Positions 8,615 through 16,506 of a DNA stretch of 64,000 nt are shown piece by piece. Positions within the stretch are counted from its first letter, which is position 1, and each line of letters begins with the position of its first letter. The notes under the pieces are model-generated. The model worked only from the letters and a program-made list of their open reading frames with translations. It had not been told where the DNA came from and did not search any database. Both the position numbers and the translations under genes were made by a program. Source of the DNA: JAGQYP01 sp041392305 (GTDB lineage: Bacteria; Bacteroidota; Bacteroidia; Flavobacteriales_D; Crocinitomicaceae); NCBI GenBank assembly GCA_041392305.1, contig JAWKMJ010000008.1, forward strand, positions 62,001 through 126,000, in the 5' to 3' direction.

Positions 8615-10063
8615 ATGAAAATAGAAATTGATACTTTTATAAAAAATTTCAAAATGATCAAAGCAGTTATAAATACCACTCATACTACAGACGAAAACAT
8701 TGTTTATTTGGTTGAAAACGCCGAAGAATTTAACAATATTGTTTCGGATGAAAAGATTTCTTTACCTCTACTAGCAGACAAATTTAAAGACAAAGAAAAC
8801 GCCTTTTTATATAATGATTTAAAACAGCAAATATTTTATGGTATTCTCACCGAGGATCTTGAAAAAAATAGAAAATTAGGCGCTAAAGCATATAAATCCT
8901 TTTCTGGAGAAGAATTAAATGTCTCTATCAAGTTCAAAGCAAACGACCCTCATATTCTTGCATTCTATGAAGGGTTGCTCTTGAGCTCCTATGAATTCAG
9001 AAAGTACTTCTCTGAAAATAAAAAACAAAAAATTGACACCATTACATTCGTTTCTGATATCAACTCCAAAAAACTGGAAGAAACGCAGCTTACAATTGAA
9101 GCGGCCTTATGGACACGAGAAATGGTGAATGAGCCTGTTTCTACCTTGAACGCTCCGCGCTTTGCAAAGGAAATCCAGGAACTTTTTTCAAACACCAATG
9201 CCAAGGTAGAAGTATTGGAAAAAGCAAAAATCGAGTCGCTTAAAATGGGCGGATTATTAGCTGTAAACAAAGGTTCAATTGATCCCCCAACCTTTACGAT
9301 TATCGAATACAAACCTGAAAATCCTGTCAACAACAAACCAATCGTTTTGGTTGGAAAAGGAGTTGTTTATGATACTGGAGGTTTAAGTTTGAAACCTACT
9401 CCAAATTCAATGGATTTAATGAAGTCGGATATGGGAGGAGCCGCTATGATGTGTGGAACAACGGCTGCGGTAGTCAAAAACAAGCTCCCTTTACACATCA
9501 TCACTTTGATTCCTGCTACCGACAACAGACCCGGTGGAAATGCTTATGCCCCTGGAGACGTCATCAAAATGTATAATGGTAAAACTGTTGAAGTACTAAA
9601 TACAGATGCAGAAGGAAGAATGATTCTTGCCGATGCACTCTCTTATGGGGATAAATATGATCCCTTTTTAGTAATTGATGCGGCCACTTTGACCGGTGCA
9701 GCTATCCGTGCAATAGGGACTTACGCATCATGCGTAATGGGAAATGCGGATGAAAAATATTTCGACCTGTTGGAGTCCGCCGGCAAAGAAACACATGAAA
9801 GAACGGTAAAACTTCCATTTTGGGAAGACTATGGAGAAGAAATGAAGTCAAAAATAGCTGATCTCAAAAACATTGGAGGGCCTTATGCTGGAATGATCAC
9901 TGCGGGAAAATTTCTTGAACACTTTACAACTTCCCCTTATATCCACATTGATATAGCCGGCCCATCATTCACACAAAGTCCGAAAGACTACGAAACCTAT
10001 GGAGGCACTGGTTATGGGGTACGACTTCTCTACAATTTCTTAAAAAAATTAGCAAATGGATAA
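8615..10063 (+). CDS. pepA: leucyl aminopeptidase (M17 family)
   Basis: Cytoplasmic dizinc/dimanganese aminopeptidase that removes N-terminal residues from peptides. The C-terminal catalytic domain shows VGKGVVYDTGGLSLKP (metal-binding Lys and Asp), the KSDMGGAA segment and the family signature NTDAEGR, followed by LADALSYGDKY. The poorly conserved N-terminal domain occupies about residues 1-165. At 482 aa the length is typical. The stop codon overlaps the start of pdxA by 8 nt, so the two genes are translationally coupled. Confidence 0.95.
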   Translation: MKIEIDTFIKNFKMIKAVINTTHTTDENIVYLVENAEEFNNIVSDEKISLPLLADKFKDKENAFLYNDLKQQIFYGILTEDLEKNRKLGAKAYKSFSGEELNVSIKFKANDPHILAFYEGLLLSSYEFRKYFSENKKQKIDTITFVSDINSKKLEETQLTIEAALWTREMVNEPVSTLNAPRFAKEIQELFSNTNAKVEVLEKAKIESLKMGGLLAVNKGSIDPPTFTIIEYKPENPVNNKPIVLVGKGVVYDTGGLSLKPTPNSMDLMKSDMGGAAMMCGTTAAVVKNKLPLHIITLIPATDNRPGGNAYAPGDVIKMYNGKTVEVLNTDAEGRMILADALSYGDKYDPFLVIDAATLTGAAIRAIGTYASCVMGNADEKYFDLLESAGKETHERTVKLPFWEDYGEEMKSKIADLKNIGGPYAGMITAGKFLEHFTTSPYIHIDIAGPSFTQSPKDYETYGGTGYGVRLLYNFLKKLANG

Positions 10064-11114
10064 ACAAGATATAAAAGTAGGAATAACAGTAGGCGACATT
10101 AACGGTATTGGACCTGAAATCATCATCAAAGCCTTAGCGGATACAAGATATTTTTCTGATTTCACTCCCATTATCTACGGTTCTGCCAAACTTATGTCTT
10201 TCCACAAAAAAGCAATTGATGATCAGTATTTCAATTTTACTTCGGTAAAAAATGCCGATGAAGCAAAACCCAAAAAAGTTTCTGTTATCAATTGTTGGAA
10301 TGAGGAAGTCAAGATTACTTTAGGTGAAAATAATACTACGGGAGGAGAATATGCATTTAAATCTTTGGAAGCAGCCACTAAAGATCTGGCCGCAAACAAA
10401 ATTGATGTTTTAGTAACTGCCCCCATCAACAAAAAATCGATTCAGGATGCGGGCTTCAAATTCCCCGGACATACAGAATACTTGGCCGACCTTTCCAATG
10501 TGAAAGAAGCCTTGATGCTCATGGTCTATGACAATTTAAGAGTAGCTCTTGTCACTGCTCACGAACCCTTGAAAGAAGTTGCATCGAAGATCACTAAAGA
10601 AAGCGTCACACACAAGATTCATCAATTGTACCAGTCTTTAACAAAAGACTTCGGAATTCGAAAACCTAAAATCGCAGTGCTTGGACTGAATCCACACGCT
10701 GGTGAAAGAGGAAATATGGGTGATGAGGAGATGAATCATATCATTCCAGCAATCACCGAATGCAAATCAAAAGATATGCTTGTTTTTGGACCTTATGCTT
10801 CCGATAGTTTTTTTGGTTCAGAAAACCTCAAGAACTTTGATGGAGTTGTTGCAATGTATCATGACCAAGGTCTCACTGGATTTAAAAGTATTGCTTTTGG
10901 AAACGGAGTAAATTATACTGCCGGATTACCAATTGTCAGAACTTCGCCTGATCATGGTACAGCAATGGATATCGCAGGAAAAAACAAAGCGCATGAGAAT
11001 TCTTTTAGAAATGCACTATTCTTGGCTATAGATATATATAAAAATAGGGCGATGGAAAAGGAAATCACTGCGAATCCATTAAAAGTTCAAAAATCTGAAC
11101 TGAAGAATGAGTGA
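10056..11114 (+). CDS. pdxA: 4-hydroxythreonine-4-phosphate dehydrogenase
   Basis: Oxidises 4-phosphohydroxy-L-threonine in the DXP-dependent route to pyridoxal phosphate. Recognised by VGITVGDINGIGPEII at the N-terminus, APINKKSIQ, the metal/substrate His in FPGHTEYLAD, LGLNPHAGE, YHDQGLTGFK and the C-terminal TSPDHGTAMDIAGK. Length 352 aa fits. It overlaps pepA by 8 nt. A new promoter for the following operon begins just after its stop. Confidence 0.95.
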   Translation: MDKQDIKVGITVGDINGIGPEIIIKALADTRYFSDFTPIIYGSAKLMSFHKKAIDDQYFNFTSVKNADEAKPKKVSVINCWNEEVKITLGENNTTGGEYAFKSLEAATKDLAANKIDVLVTAPINKKSIQDAGFKFPGHTEYLADLSNVKEALMLMVYDNLRVALVTAHEPLKEVASKITKESVTHKIHQLYQSLTKDFGIRKPKIAVLGLNPHAGERGNMGDEEMNHIIPAITECKSKDMLVFGPYASDSFFGSENLKNFDGVVAMYHDQGLTGFKSIAFGNGVNYTAGLPIVRTSPDHGTAMDIAGKNKAHENSFRNALFLAIDIYKNRAMEKEITANPLKVQKSELKNE

Positions 11115-11121
11115 TTTTCTT

Positions 11122-11151
11122 TTTGTATAAAAATTATTATCCCTATCTTTG
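11122..11151 (+). promoter_or_regulatory. Bacteroidota housekeeping promoter of the DUF177-rpmF-plsX-fab-acc operon
   Basis: TTTG (11122-11125), an 18-nt spacer and TATCTTTG (11144-11151) match the TTTG / TAnnTTTG consensus exactly. It lies 20 nt before the GTG start at 11171 and after the pdxA stop. It is the best-formed promoter in the window. Confidence 0.75.
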
Positions 11152-11170
11152 CCCTCTTAAATTTTGATGA

Positions 11171-11734
11171 GTGCACCGTTTTGACAAGACATTTGATATT
11201 AATTTTAGCTCTTTAAAAACTGGTATTCACGAGTTTAAGTTCGTCATTGACGATACGTTCTTTGATCAATTGGAATTAGAAAGAGATTTCAAGGAATCGA
11301 AAATTGAATTTAACATCAAATTGAACAAATCTGAGAATATGCTCACTTTTGATTTTGAGCTAAAGGGTTTGGCCAAAATGCCTTGCGGAAGATGCATGGA
11401 TGATGTGGAATTTGGTTTTCAGGGAGAGTACAGACAAATTGTGAAGTTCGGAGAAGTTACCGTACAGGAAGATGAATTGTGGGTTCTGGGTAGCAATGAA
11501 TATAAGATCAATATTGGCCCTTTACTCTATGAATTTGCGATTTTATCGATGCCTTCGAATGTGCATCATGAAAATGAAGAAGATTGCAATGAAGAGTACC
11601 TTGAAAGTATTTCTGAATACCTGTTGACCGAAGTACCGGACGAAGATGATTTGGAAGAAAAGGAAGAAGATACAAACGACGAGATTGACCCTAGATGGAG
11701 TCAGTTACAGAAATTAAAATATAAAAACAATTAG
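11171..11734 (+). CDS. DUF177 (YceD-like) protein, 23S rRNA accumulation factor family
   Basis: YceD/DUF177 family members sit upstream of rpmF throughout bacteria and affect 23S rRNA accumulation. Here a 187-aa protein precedes rpmF by 2 nt. It carries the family metal-ligand-like CGRCMDD motif (about residue 75) and a very acidic C-terminus. The frame is closed by TGA immediately before the codon at 11171, and the N-terminal sequence there (FDKTFDINFSSLKTG) fits the family, so a GTG start is the best choice. A strong promoter lies 20 nt upstream. Confidence 0.88.
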   Translation: MHRFDKTFDINFSSLKTGIHEFKFVIDDTFFDQLELERDFKESKIEFNIKLNKSENMLTFDFELKGLAKMPCGRCMDDVEFGFQGEYRQIVKFGEVTVQEDELWVLGSNEYKINIGPLLYEFAILSMPSNVHHENEEDCNEEYLESISEYLLTEVPDEDDLEEKEEDTNDEIDPRWSQLQKLKYKNN

Positions 11735-11736
11735 AG

Positions 11737-11928
11737 ATGGCGCATCCTAAGAGAAAACAGTCGAAGACTAGAAGAGACAAAAGAAGAACTCACGTGAAAG
11801 CAGTTGCTGCAAACGTATCAACTTGTCCTACAACAGGACAACCTCACTTGTTCCACAGAGCTCACTGGCACGAAGGAAAATTATACTACAAAGGAAAAGT
11901 TATTTTAGAAAAAGAAGTTGCAGTATAA
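11737..11928 (+). CDS. rpmF: 50S ribosomal protein L32
   Basis: Structural protein of the large ribosomal subunit. MAHPKRKQSKTRRDKRRTH is the invariant L32 N-terminus. At 63 aa it is normal. The zinc ribbon is degenerate: only one Cys (STCPTTG) remains of the usual four, so this is the zinc-independent (C-minus) form common in Bacteroidota. It sits 2 nt after the DUF177 gene. Confidence 0.97.
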   Translation: MAHPKRKQSKTRRDKRRTHVKAVAANVSTCPTTGQPHLFHRAHWHEGKLYYKGKVILEKEVAV

Positions 11929-11977
11929 TTCGTAATTCTTTGTTATCTTCCCCTCGAATTTGAGGAAGAACTAAGAT

Positions 11978-12916
11978 ATGAAAATTGCAATAGATATTAT
12001 GGGCGGAGACTTTGCTCCTGATGCAAATATATCAGGAGCCATAGAGGCCCGAAAAGAACTTCCTGAAGAATGTACCATTGTCCTTTTAGGAGATGAACAA
12101 GTCATTCTAGAATCCCTTAGAAAACATAACGGTGATCCGGATCAATTTGAAATTGTTCCGACTGTTGGTGTGGTTACAATGAATGATCATCCAGCACGAG
12201 TAATCAGTCAAAAACCCGATTCCAGTTTAGTTAAAGGTTTTAAACTTTTGGCTGCCGGAGAAATCAACTGCTTCGCAAGCACCGGAAATACAGGGGCTAT
12301 GCTCGCTGGATCCATGCTTGTAATCAATACGATTCCCGGTGTGATTCGACCTTGTATCACCTCCTCTATTCCCCGACCTGATGGAAAGCACAATTTGGTA
12401 CTTGATGTTGGATCCAATGCAGACTGTAAGCCGGATGTACTTTACCAGTTTGCTATTTTAGGAAATATCTATGCCAAACTAATTCTTGGATTTGATAAGC
12501 CAAAGGTGGGACTCTTAAACATTGGAGAAGAAGAAGAAAAAGGCAATCTACTTACTCAATCCGCGCACAAATTGATGAAAGACACCGATGACTTCCATTT
12601 TATTGGAAATGTCGAATCTCGCTATATTTTTGAAGATTATGCAGATGTAATTGTGTGTGATGGATTTACAGGAAATGTGATTCTTAAGGAAGCCGAAGGA
12701 ATTTTTAAATTAATCAAGAAGAGAGGGATTGAAGACGAATATTTTAATAAATTTAACTACGAAAATTACGGTGGAACCCCAATTTTAGGAATAAATTCCA
12801 ACGTCATTATAGGACATGGTATTTCTAGTGGTAAAGCTGTAAAAAATATGTTAGTTTTGTCCTACGAAGTGACAAAAAACAAACTATCGAGTAAAATAAA
12901 AGAACTTTTCAAATAA
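11978..12916 (+). CDS. plsX: phosphate acyltransferase PlsX
   Basis: Converts acyl-ACP to acyl-phosphate, the donor for glycerol-3-phosphate acylation in phospholipid synthesis. Recognisable segments are MKIAIDIMGGDFAPDA at the N-terminus, ASTGNTGAMLAG, DVGSNADCKP, VGLLNIGEEEEKG and CDGFTGNVILKEAEG. At 312 aa it is a typical length. It follows rpmF by 49 nt and is followed by fabH after 1 nt, the conserved rpmF-plsX-fabH order. Confidence 0.97.
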   Translation: MKIAIDIMGGDFAPDANISGAIEARKELPEECTIVLLGDEQVILESLRKHNGDPDQFEIVPTVGVVTMNDHPARVISQKPDSSLVKGFKLLAAGEINCFASTGNTGAMLAGSMLVINTIPGVIRPCITSSIPRPDGKHNLVLDVGSNADCKPDVLYQFAILGNIYAKLILGFDKPKVGLLNIGEEEEKGNLLTQSAHKLMKDTDDFHFIGNVESRYIFEDYADVIVCDGFTGNVILKEAEGIFKLIKKRGIEDEYFNKFNYENYGGTPILGINSNVIIGHGISSGKAVKNMLVLSYEVTKNKLSSKIKELFK

Positions 12917-12917
12917 A

Positions 12918-13910
12918 ATGTCAAAAATCACAGCAGCTATTACAGGTATTCAAGGGTATGTTCCAGATGACGTGATGACTAATCATGATCTGGAGAAAAT
13001 CGTTGATACCAATGATGAATGGATCAGGACTAGAACAGGAATTGAAGAAAGAAGAATCCTTAAAGGTGAAGCTTGTTCATATCTAGGAATAAAAGCTGTA
13101 GAAGGATTATTAGAAAAAACCGGAACAGATCCAATGGATATTGACATGGTGATTTGCGGTACGGTTACACCTGATTATGGATTTCCAAGTACAGCAAATT
13201 TAATCTGCGACAAAGTTGGGATGAAAAATGCTTGGGGTTACGATTTAATCGCGGCTTGTTCAGGATTTATATATGGATTAACCACAGCTGCTTCATTTAT
13301 CGAAAGTGGTAGACACAAAAAAATAATCGTAATTGGAATAGACAAAATGTCGGCCATTCTGAATTATGAAGACCGTACCACTTGTGTCATTTTTGGAGAT
13401 GGTGGTGGAGCTGCATTAGTAGAGCCAAATGAAGAAGGCTTAGGAGTGGTTGATACAATAATGAAATCCGATGGATCAGGAGTAGAATATTTATATTTGC
13501 CAGGAGGAGGTTCAGCAAATCCAGCTTCTCATGAAACAGTTGATAGCAGAATGCATTATGTACATCAAGAAGGAAAGCAAGTATTTAAATTTGCAGTAAC
13601 CAATATGGCTGATGTATCTGCAGAAATCATGGAAAGAAATAATCTGACTAGTGATGATATTGATTGGTTGGTACCGCATCAGGCCAATTTAAGAATTATT
13701 GATGCAACAGCCAATAGAATGGGATTACCTAAGGAAAAGGTGATGATCAACATTCAAAAATATGGAAATACAACTGCTGGTACGCTTCCATTATGTTTGT
13801 GGGATTGGGAAAAGCAATTGAAAAAAGGAGATAATTTAATTTTGTCCGCATTTGGTGGTGGCTTCACATGGGGAGCAATCTACTTGAAGTGGGCATACGA
13901 TTCAAAATAA
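12918..13910 (+). CDS. fabH: beta-ketoacyl-ACP synthase III
   Basis: Condenses an acyl-CoA primer with malonyl-ACP to start fatty-acid elongation. The catalytic triad is visible: Cys in AACSGF, His in VPHQAN and Asn in YGNTTAG. TRTGIEERR near the N-terminus and the C-terminal LSAFGGGFTWGA loop also fit. Length 330 aa. It lies 1 nt after plsX and 15 nt before accB, so primer condensation and malonyl-CoA supply are encoded together. Confidence 0.97.
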   Translation: MSKITAAITGIQGYVPDDVMTNHDLEKIVDTNDEWIRTRTGIEERRILKGEACSYLGIKAVEGLLEKTGTDPMDIDMVICGTVTPDYGFPSTANLICDKVGMKNAWGYDLIAACSGFIYGLTTAASFIESGRHKKIIVIGIDKMSAILNYEDRTTCVIFGDGGGAALVEPNEEGLGVVDTIMKSDGSGVEYLYLPGGGSANPASHETVDSRMHYVHQEGKQVFKFAVTNMADVSAEIMERNNLTSDDIDWLVPHQANLRIIDATANRMGLPKEKVMINIQKYGNTTAGTLPLCLWDWEKQLKKGDNLILSAFGGGFTWGAIYLKWAYDSK

Positions 13911-13925
13911 AGTAAACTTAGAAAT

Positions 13926-14432
13926 ATGAACTTAGGTGAAATTCAAGATCTAATAAAATTCGTTGCCAAATCTGGTGTTAGCGAAGTAGAGATCGAACAA
14001 AAAGATTTCAAAATCACGATCAAAGCTGAAAACCTGAAAAAGAAAAAAGAACAAGAGCAAATTTTTGTTCAGGCAGCTCCAGCTCCTATGGCAGCGATGC
14101 CTGCAGCGGCTCCAGTTGCGGCAGCTCCGGCTCCAGCAGCAGCTCCAGCCCCAGCAGCGGCAGCACCTGCACCAGCTGATGATGAATCAAAATATGTTAC
14201 AATTAAGTCGCCGATGATCGGTACTTTCTATCGTTCACCTTCTCCAGATAAAGATGCATTTGTGCAAGTTGGAGACTCAGTTAAACCTGGTGATTGTATC
14301 TGTATCATCGAAGCCATGAAACTTTTCAACGAAATCGAATCTGAATTATCAGGTAAAATCGTGAAAGTTCTAGTTGATGATGCTTCACCAGTAGAATATG
14401 ATCAACCATTATTCTTGGTTGACCCAGCTTAA
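13926..14432 (+). CDS. accB: biotin carboxyl carrier protein of acetyl-CoA carboxylase
   Basis: Carries the biotin that shuttles CO2 between AccC and the carboxyltransferase. Three parts are visible: an N-terminal helical domain (about 1-45), a long Ala/Pro linker (about 55-90), and the biotinyl domain with the biotin-accepting Lys in EAMKLF and the GTFYRSPSP thumb. At 168 aa it is typical. The Ala/Pro linker uses repeated GCA/GCT/CCA codons and is locally GC-rich. The gene is directly upstream of accC. Confidence 0.97.
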   Translation: MNLGEIQDLIKFVAKSGVSEVEIEQKDFKITIKAENLKKKKEQEQIFVQAAPAPMAAMPAAAPVAAAPAPAAAPAPAAAAPAPADDESKYVTIKSPMIGTFYRSPSPDKDAFVQVGDSVKPGDCICIIEAMKLFNEIESELSGKIVKVLVDDASPVEYDQPLFLVDPA

Positions 14433-14454
14433 TTGTTAGACCAAAAAAGAAATT

Positions 14455-15789
14455 ATGTTTAAGAAGATTCTTATTGCAAATAGAGGGGAAATTGCCCTTA
14501 GAGTAATAAGAACTTGTAAGGAGATGGGCATCAAAACGGTGGCTGTTTATTCCACTGCGGATAAAGACAGCTTACACGTAAGATTTGCCGACGAAGCCGT
14601 ATGTATCGGTCCTCCTCCAAGTTCTGAATCCTATCTTCAGATACCTAAAATTATTGCAGCGGCAGAAATTACAAATGCGGATGCAATTCACCCTGGTTAT
14701 GGGTTCCTTTCTGAGAATGCCAAATTCTCTAGAGTTTGTCAAGAGCACAATATCAAGTTTATCGGTGCCTTGCCAGAACAAATTGAAGGAATGGGAGACA
14801 AAGCTACTGCCAAAGCAACAATGATCAAGGCAGGTGTACCATGTATTCCAGGTTCAGAAGGTATTCTAAAGGATATTAAAGAAGCGGTGAAAATCGCTAA
14901 AAAGATTAAATACCCTGTCATTCTTAAAGCAACCGCCGGTGGTGGTGGAAAAGGAATGCGTGTGGTTTGGAAAGAAGAAGATCTGGAAAATGCATGGAGT
15001 TCTGCTCGACAAGAAGCTGGTGCAGCTTTTGGAAACGACGGAATGTACATGGAGAAATTCATCGAAGAGCCCAGACATATTGAGATTCAGATTGCGGGTG
15101 ACCAATACGGGAACGCATGTCATATGTCTGAAAGAGACTGTTCGATCCAAAGAAGACACCAAAAATTGGTTGAAGAAACTCCTTCCCCATTCATGACTCC
15201 TGAACTTAGAAAGAAAATGGGAGAAGCTGCAATCAAAGCAACGAAAGCAGTTAATTATGAAGGTGTTGGAACGGTAGAGTTTTTGGTTGACAAAAACAGA
15301 AACTTCTACTTCATGGAAATGAATACTCGTATTCAGGTAGAGCATACGATTACTGAAGAAGTGATCAACTTCGACTTGATTAAAGAGCAAATTAAAATTG
15401 CTTGGGGAGATAAAATTTCTGGTAAGAATTACGAACCTCAAATGCACTCTATTCAGTGCCGTATCAATGCGGAAGATCCTGAAAATGGATTCAGACCATC
15501 TCCTGGGAAAATTGAAACGTATCACGAACCAGGTGGACATGGATTGAGATTAGATACACACGTGTATGCAAGCTACGTGATTCCTCCTTATTATGACTCA
15601 ATGATCTCAAAATTGATCGTTGTGGCTCAAACGAGAGAGGAAGCTATCACAAAAATGCAAAGAGCCTTGGATGAATATATCATCGAAGGAGTAAAGACTA
15701 CCATTCCTTTCCATCAAAAACTGATGAAAGATGAAAACTTCCGAAAAGGAAATTTCACAACGAAATTCCTTGAGGATTTTGAATTTTAA
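14455..15789 (+). CDS. accC: biotin carboxylase subunit of acetyl-CoA carboxylase
   Basis: ATP-grasp enzyme that carboxylates biotin on AccB. Recognised by KILIANRGEIALRVIR at the N-terminus, HPGYGFLSEN, the glycine-rich ATP loop KATAGGGGKGMRVV, MSERDCSIQRRHQK and MNTRIQVEHT with catalytic residues. Length 444 aa is standard. It is the last gene of the DUF177-to-accC operon, and a strong terminator begins 12 nt after the stop. Confidence 0.98.
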   Translation: MFKKILIANRGEIALRVIRTCKEMGIKTVAVYSTADKDSLHVRFADEAVCIGPPPSSESYLQIPKIIAAAEITNADAIHPGYGFLSENAKFSRVCQEHNIKFIGALPEQIEGMGDKATAKATMIKAGVPCIPGSEGILKDIKEAVKIAKKIKYPVILKATAGGGGKGMRVVWKEEDLENAWSSARQEAGAAFGNDGMYMEKFIEEPRHIEIQIAGDQYGNACHMSERDCSIQRRHQKLVEETPSPFMTPELRKKMGEAAIKATKAVNYEGVGTVEFLVDKNRNFYFMEMNTRIQVEHTITEEVINFDLIKEQIKIAWGDKISGKNYEPQMHSIQCRINAEDPENGFRPSPGKIETYHEPGGHGLRLDTHVYASYVIPPYYDSMISKLIVVAQTREEAITKMQRALDEYIIEGVKTTIPFHQKLMKDENFRKGNFTTKFLEDFEF

Positions 15790-15800
15790 AATAATGATTG

Positions 15801-15828
15801 AAAAGGAGTCGAAAGGCTCCTTTTTTTT
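15801..15828 (+). terminator. intrinsic terminator of the fab/acc operon
   Basis: AAAAGGAGTC, a GAAA tetraloop and GGCTCCTTTT form a 10-bp stem with one G-U pair, running into eight T residues. It lies 12 nt after the accC stop. The T run ends exactly at the ATG of the next gene. Confidence 0.88.
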
Positions 15829-16380
15829 ATGCCAAATTTGATTCACATAGTATGGATATTATTCTTATTCTCTTGCCAACAAAAAGAAGAATCTAATACA
15901 TCTATGGCTAAATGCAACGGAGAAGAAATTGAAATCCAATTAGAATCCCGATCTGATTCCTCTTTTCTTCTGAAACCAAAAGTGGGTTCAGAAAATGACC
16001 CAAAGAAAAACTGGGATATCCCCTACCCAGTCTACCACTGGGAAATTGCAGATATTGATGAAGATGGTTGTGATGAAATTCTTGTTGGAGTAATAAAATC
16101 CACTCGATACGATCCAAAACCAGCCAAAAGACTTTTTATTTTCAAATTGTTTGAAGGATACATCCGTCCAAAATGGATGGGTTCGCGTTTGAGTCAGCCC
16201 TTGGTAAATTTTAAGGTGATTGATCTTGACGGCACCAAAGTTTTATCCATCGAACGGGAAAAAAATGGCAATTTCCTACTCGCCCTATACTCCTATTCTT
16301 CCTTTGGATTGAAATTTGAAAATTATTTGGTTCGAGAAAAGGAAATAGAGGAGGTGAAGCTTCTATTCACCTTTCTGTAA
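15829..16380 (+). CDS. putative lipoprotein with FG-GAP-like repeat, unknown function
   Basis: The 183-aa product begins with a short hydrophobic segment ending in LFLFSC, a plausible lipobox, so it is probably a lipoprotein. The middle has WEIADIDEDGCDEILVGV, which resembles an FG-GAP/VCBS-type calcium-binding beta-propeller blade. I recognise no enzyme family. The ATG at 15829 touches the T run of the preceding terminator, so the transcript must start elsewhere or reach it by read-through. No downstream ATG would keep the lipobox. Confidence 0.65.
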   Translation: MPNLIHIVWILFLFSCQQKEESNTSMAKCNGEEIEIQLESRSDSSFLLKPKVGSENDPKKNWDIPYPVYHWEIADIDEDGCDEILVGVIKSTRYDPKPAKRLFIFKLFEGYIRPKWMGSRLSQPLVNFKVIDLDGTKVLSIEREKNGNFLLALYSYSSFGLKFENYLVREKEIEEVKLLFTFL

Positions 16381-16402
16381 CTGATGGTTTCAACCGTCAG
16401 TT
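16379..16402 (+). terminator. perfect-stem hairpin after the lipoprotein gene, possible weak terminator
   Basis: AACTGATGG, a 6-nt loop and CCGTCAGTT form a 9-bp stem with one wobble pair, starting on the stop codon of the preceding gene. No T run follows, so it may stabilise a 3' end rather than terminate. It overlaps the start of the longer reading frame at 16384, which argues against that start. Confidence 0.4.
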
Positions 16403-16430
16403 GCAGAAAGAATGGCATTTTAACTTCATC

Positions 16431-16464
16431 TTTAGCATCATATCTTTTGAAAATACTATTTTTG
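16431..16464 (+). promoter_or_regulatory. possible promoter of the DUF3160 lipoprotein gene
   Basis: TTTA (16431-16434), a 22-nt spacer and TATTTTTG (16457-16464) resemble the Bacteroidota promoter; the -7 box is a full match and the -33 box has one mismatch. It is 42 nt before the ATG at 16507. Confidence 0.4.
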
Positions 16465-16506
16465 AGTACTACTAAAACTGATTATCAGAATATTAAATAC
16501 TCAATT

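Noticed and set aside
14866..15540. Long minus-strand frame (224 codons) inside accC
   Set aside because: Fully antisense to a secure, conserved gene; Phe/Ser/His-rich composition typical of a shadow frame.
16384..16506. N-terminal extension of the DUF3160 gene
   Set aside because: Starting at 16384 would bury the lipoprotein signal at residue 42 and overlaps a hairpin and a promoter-like box.
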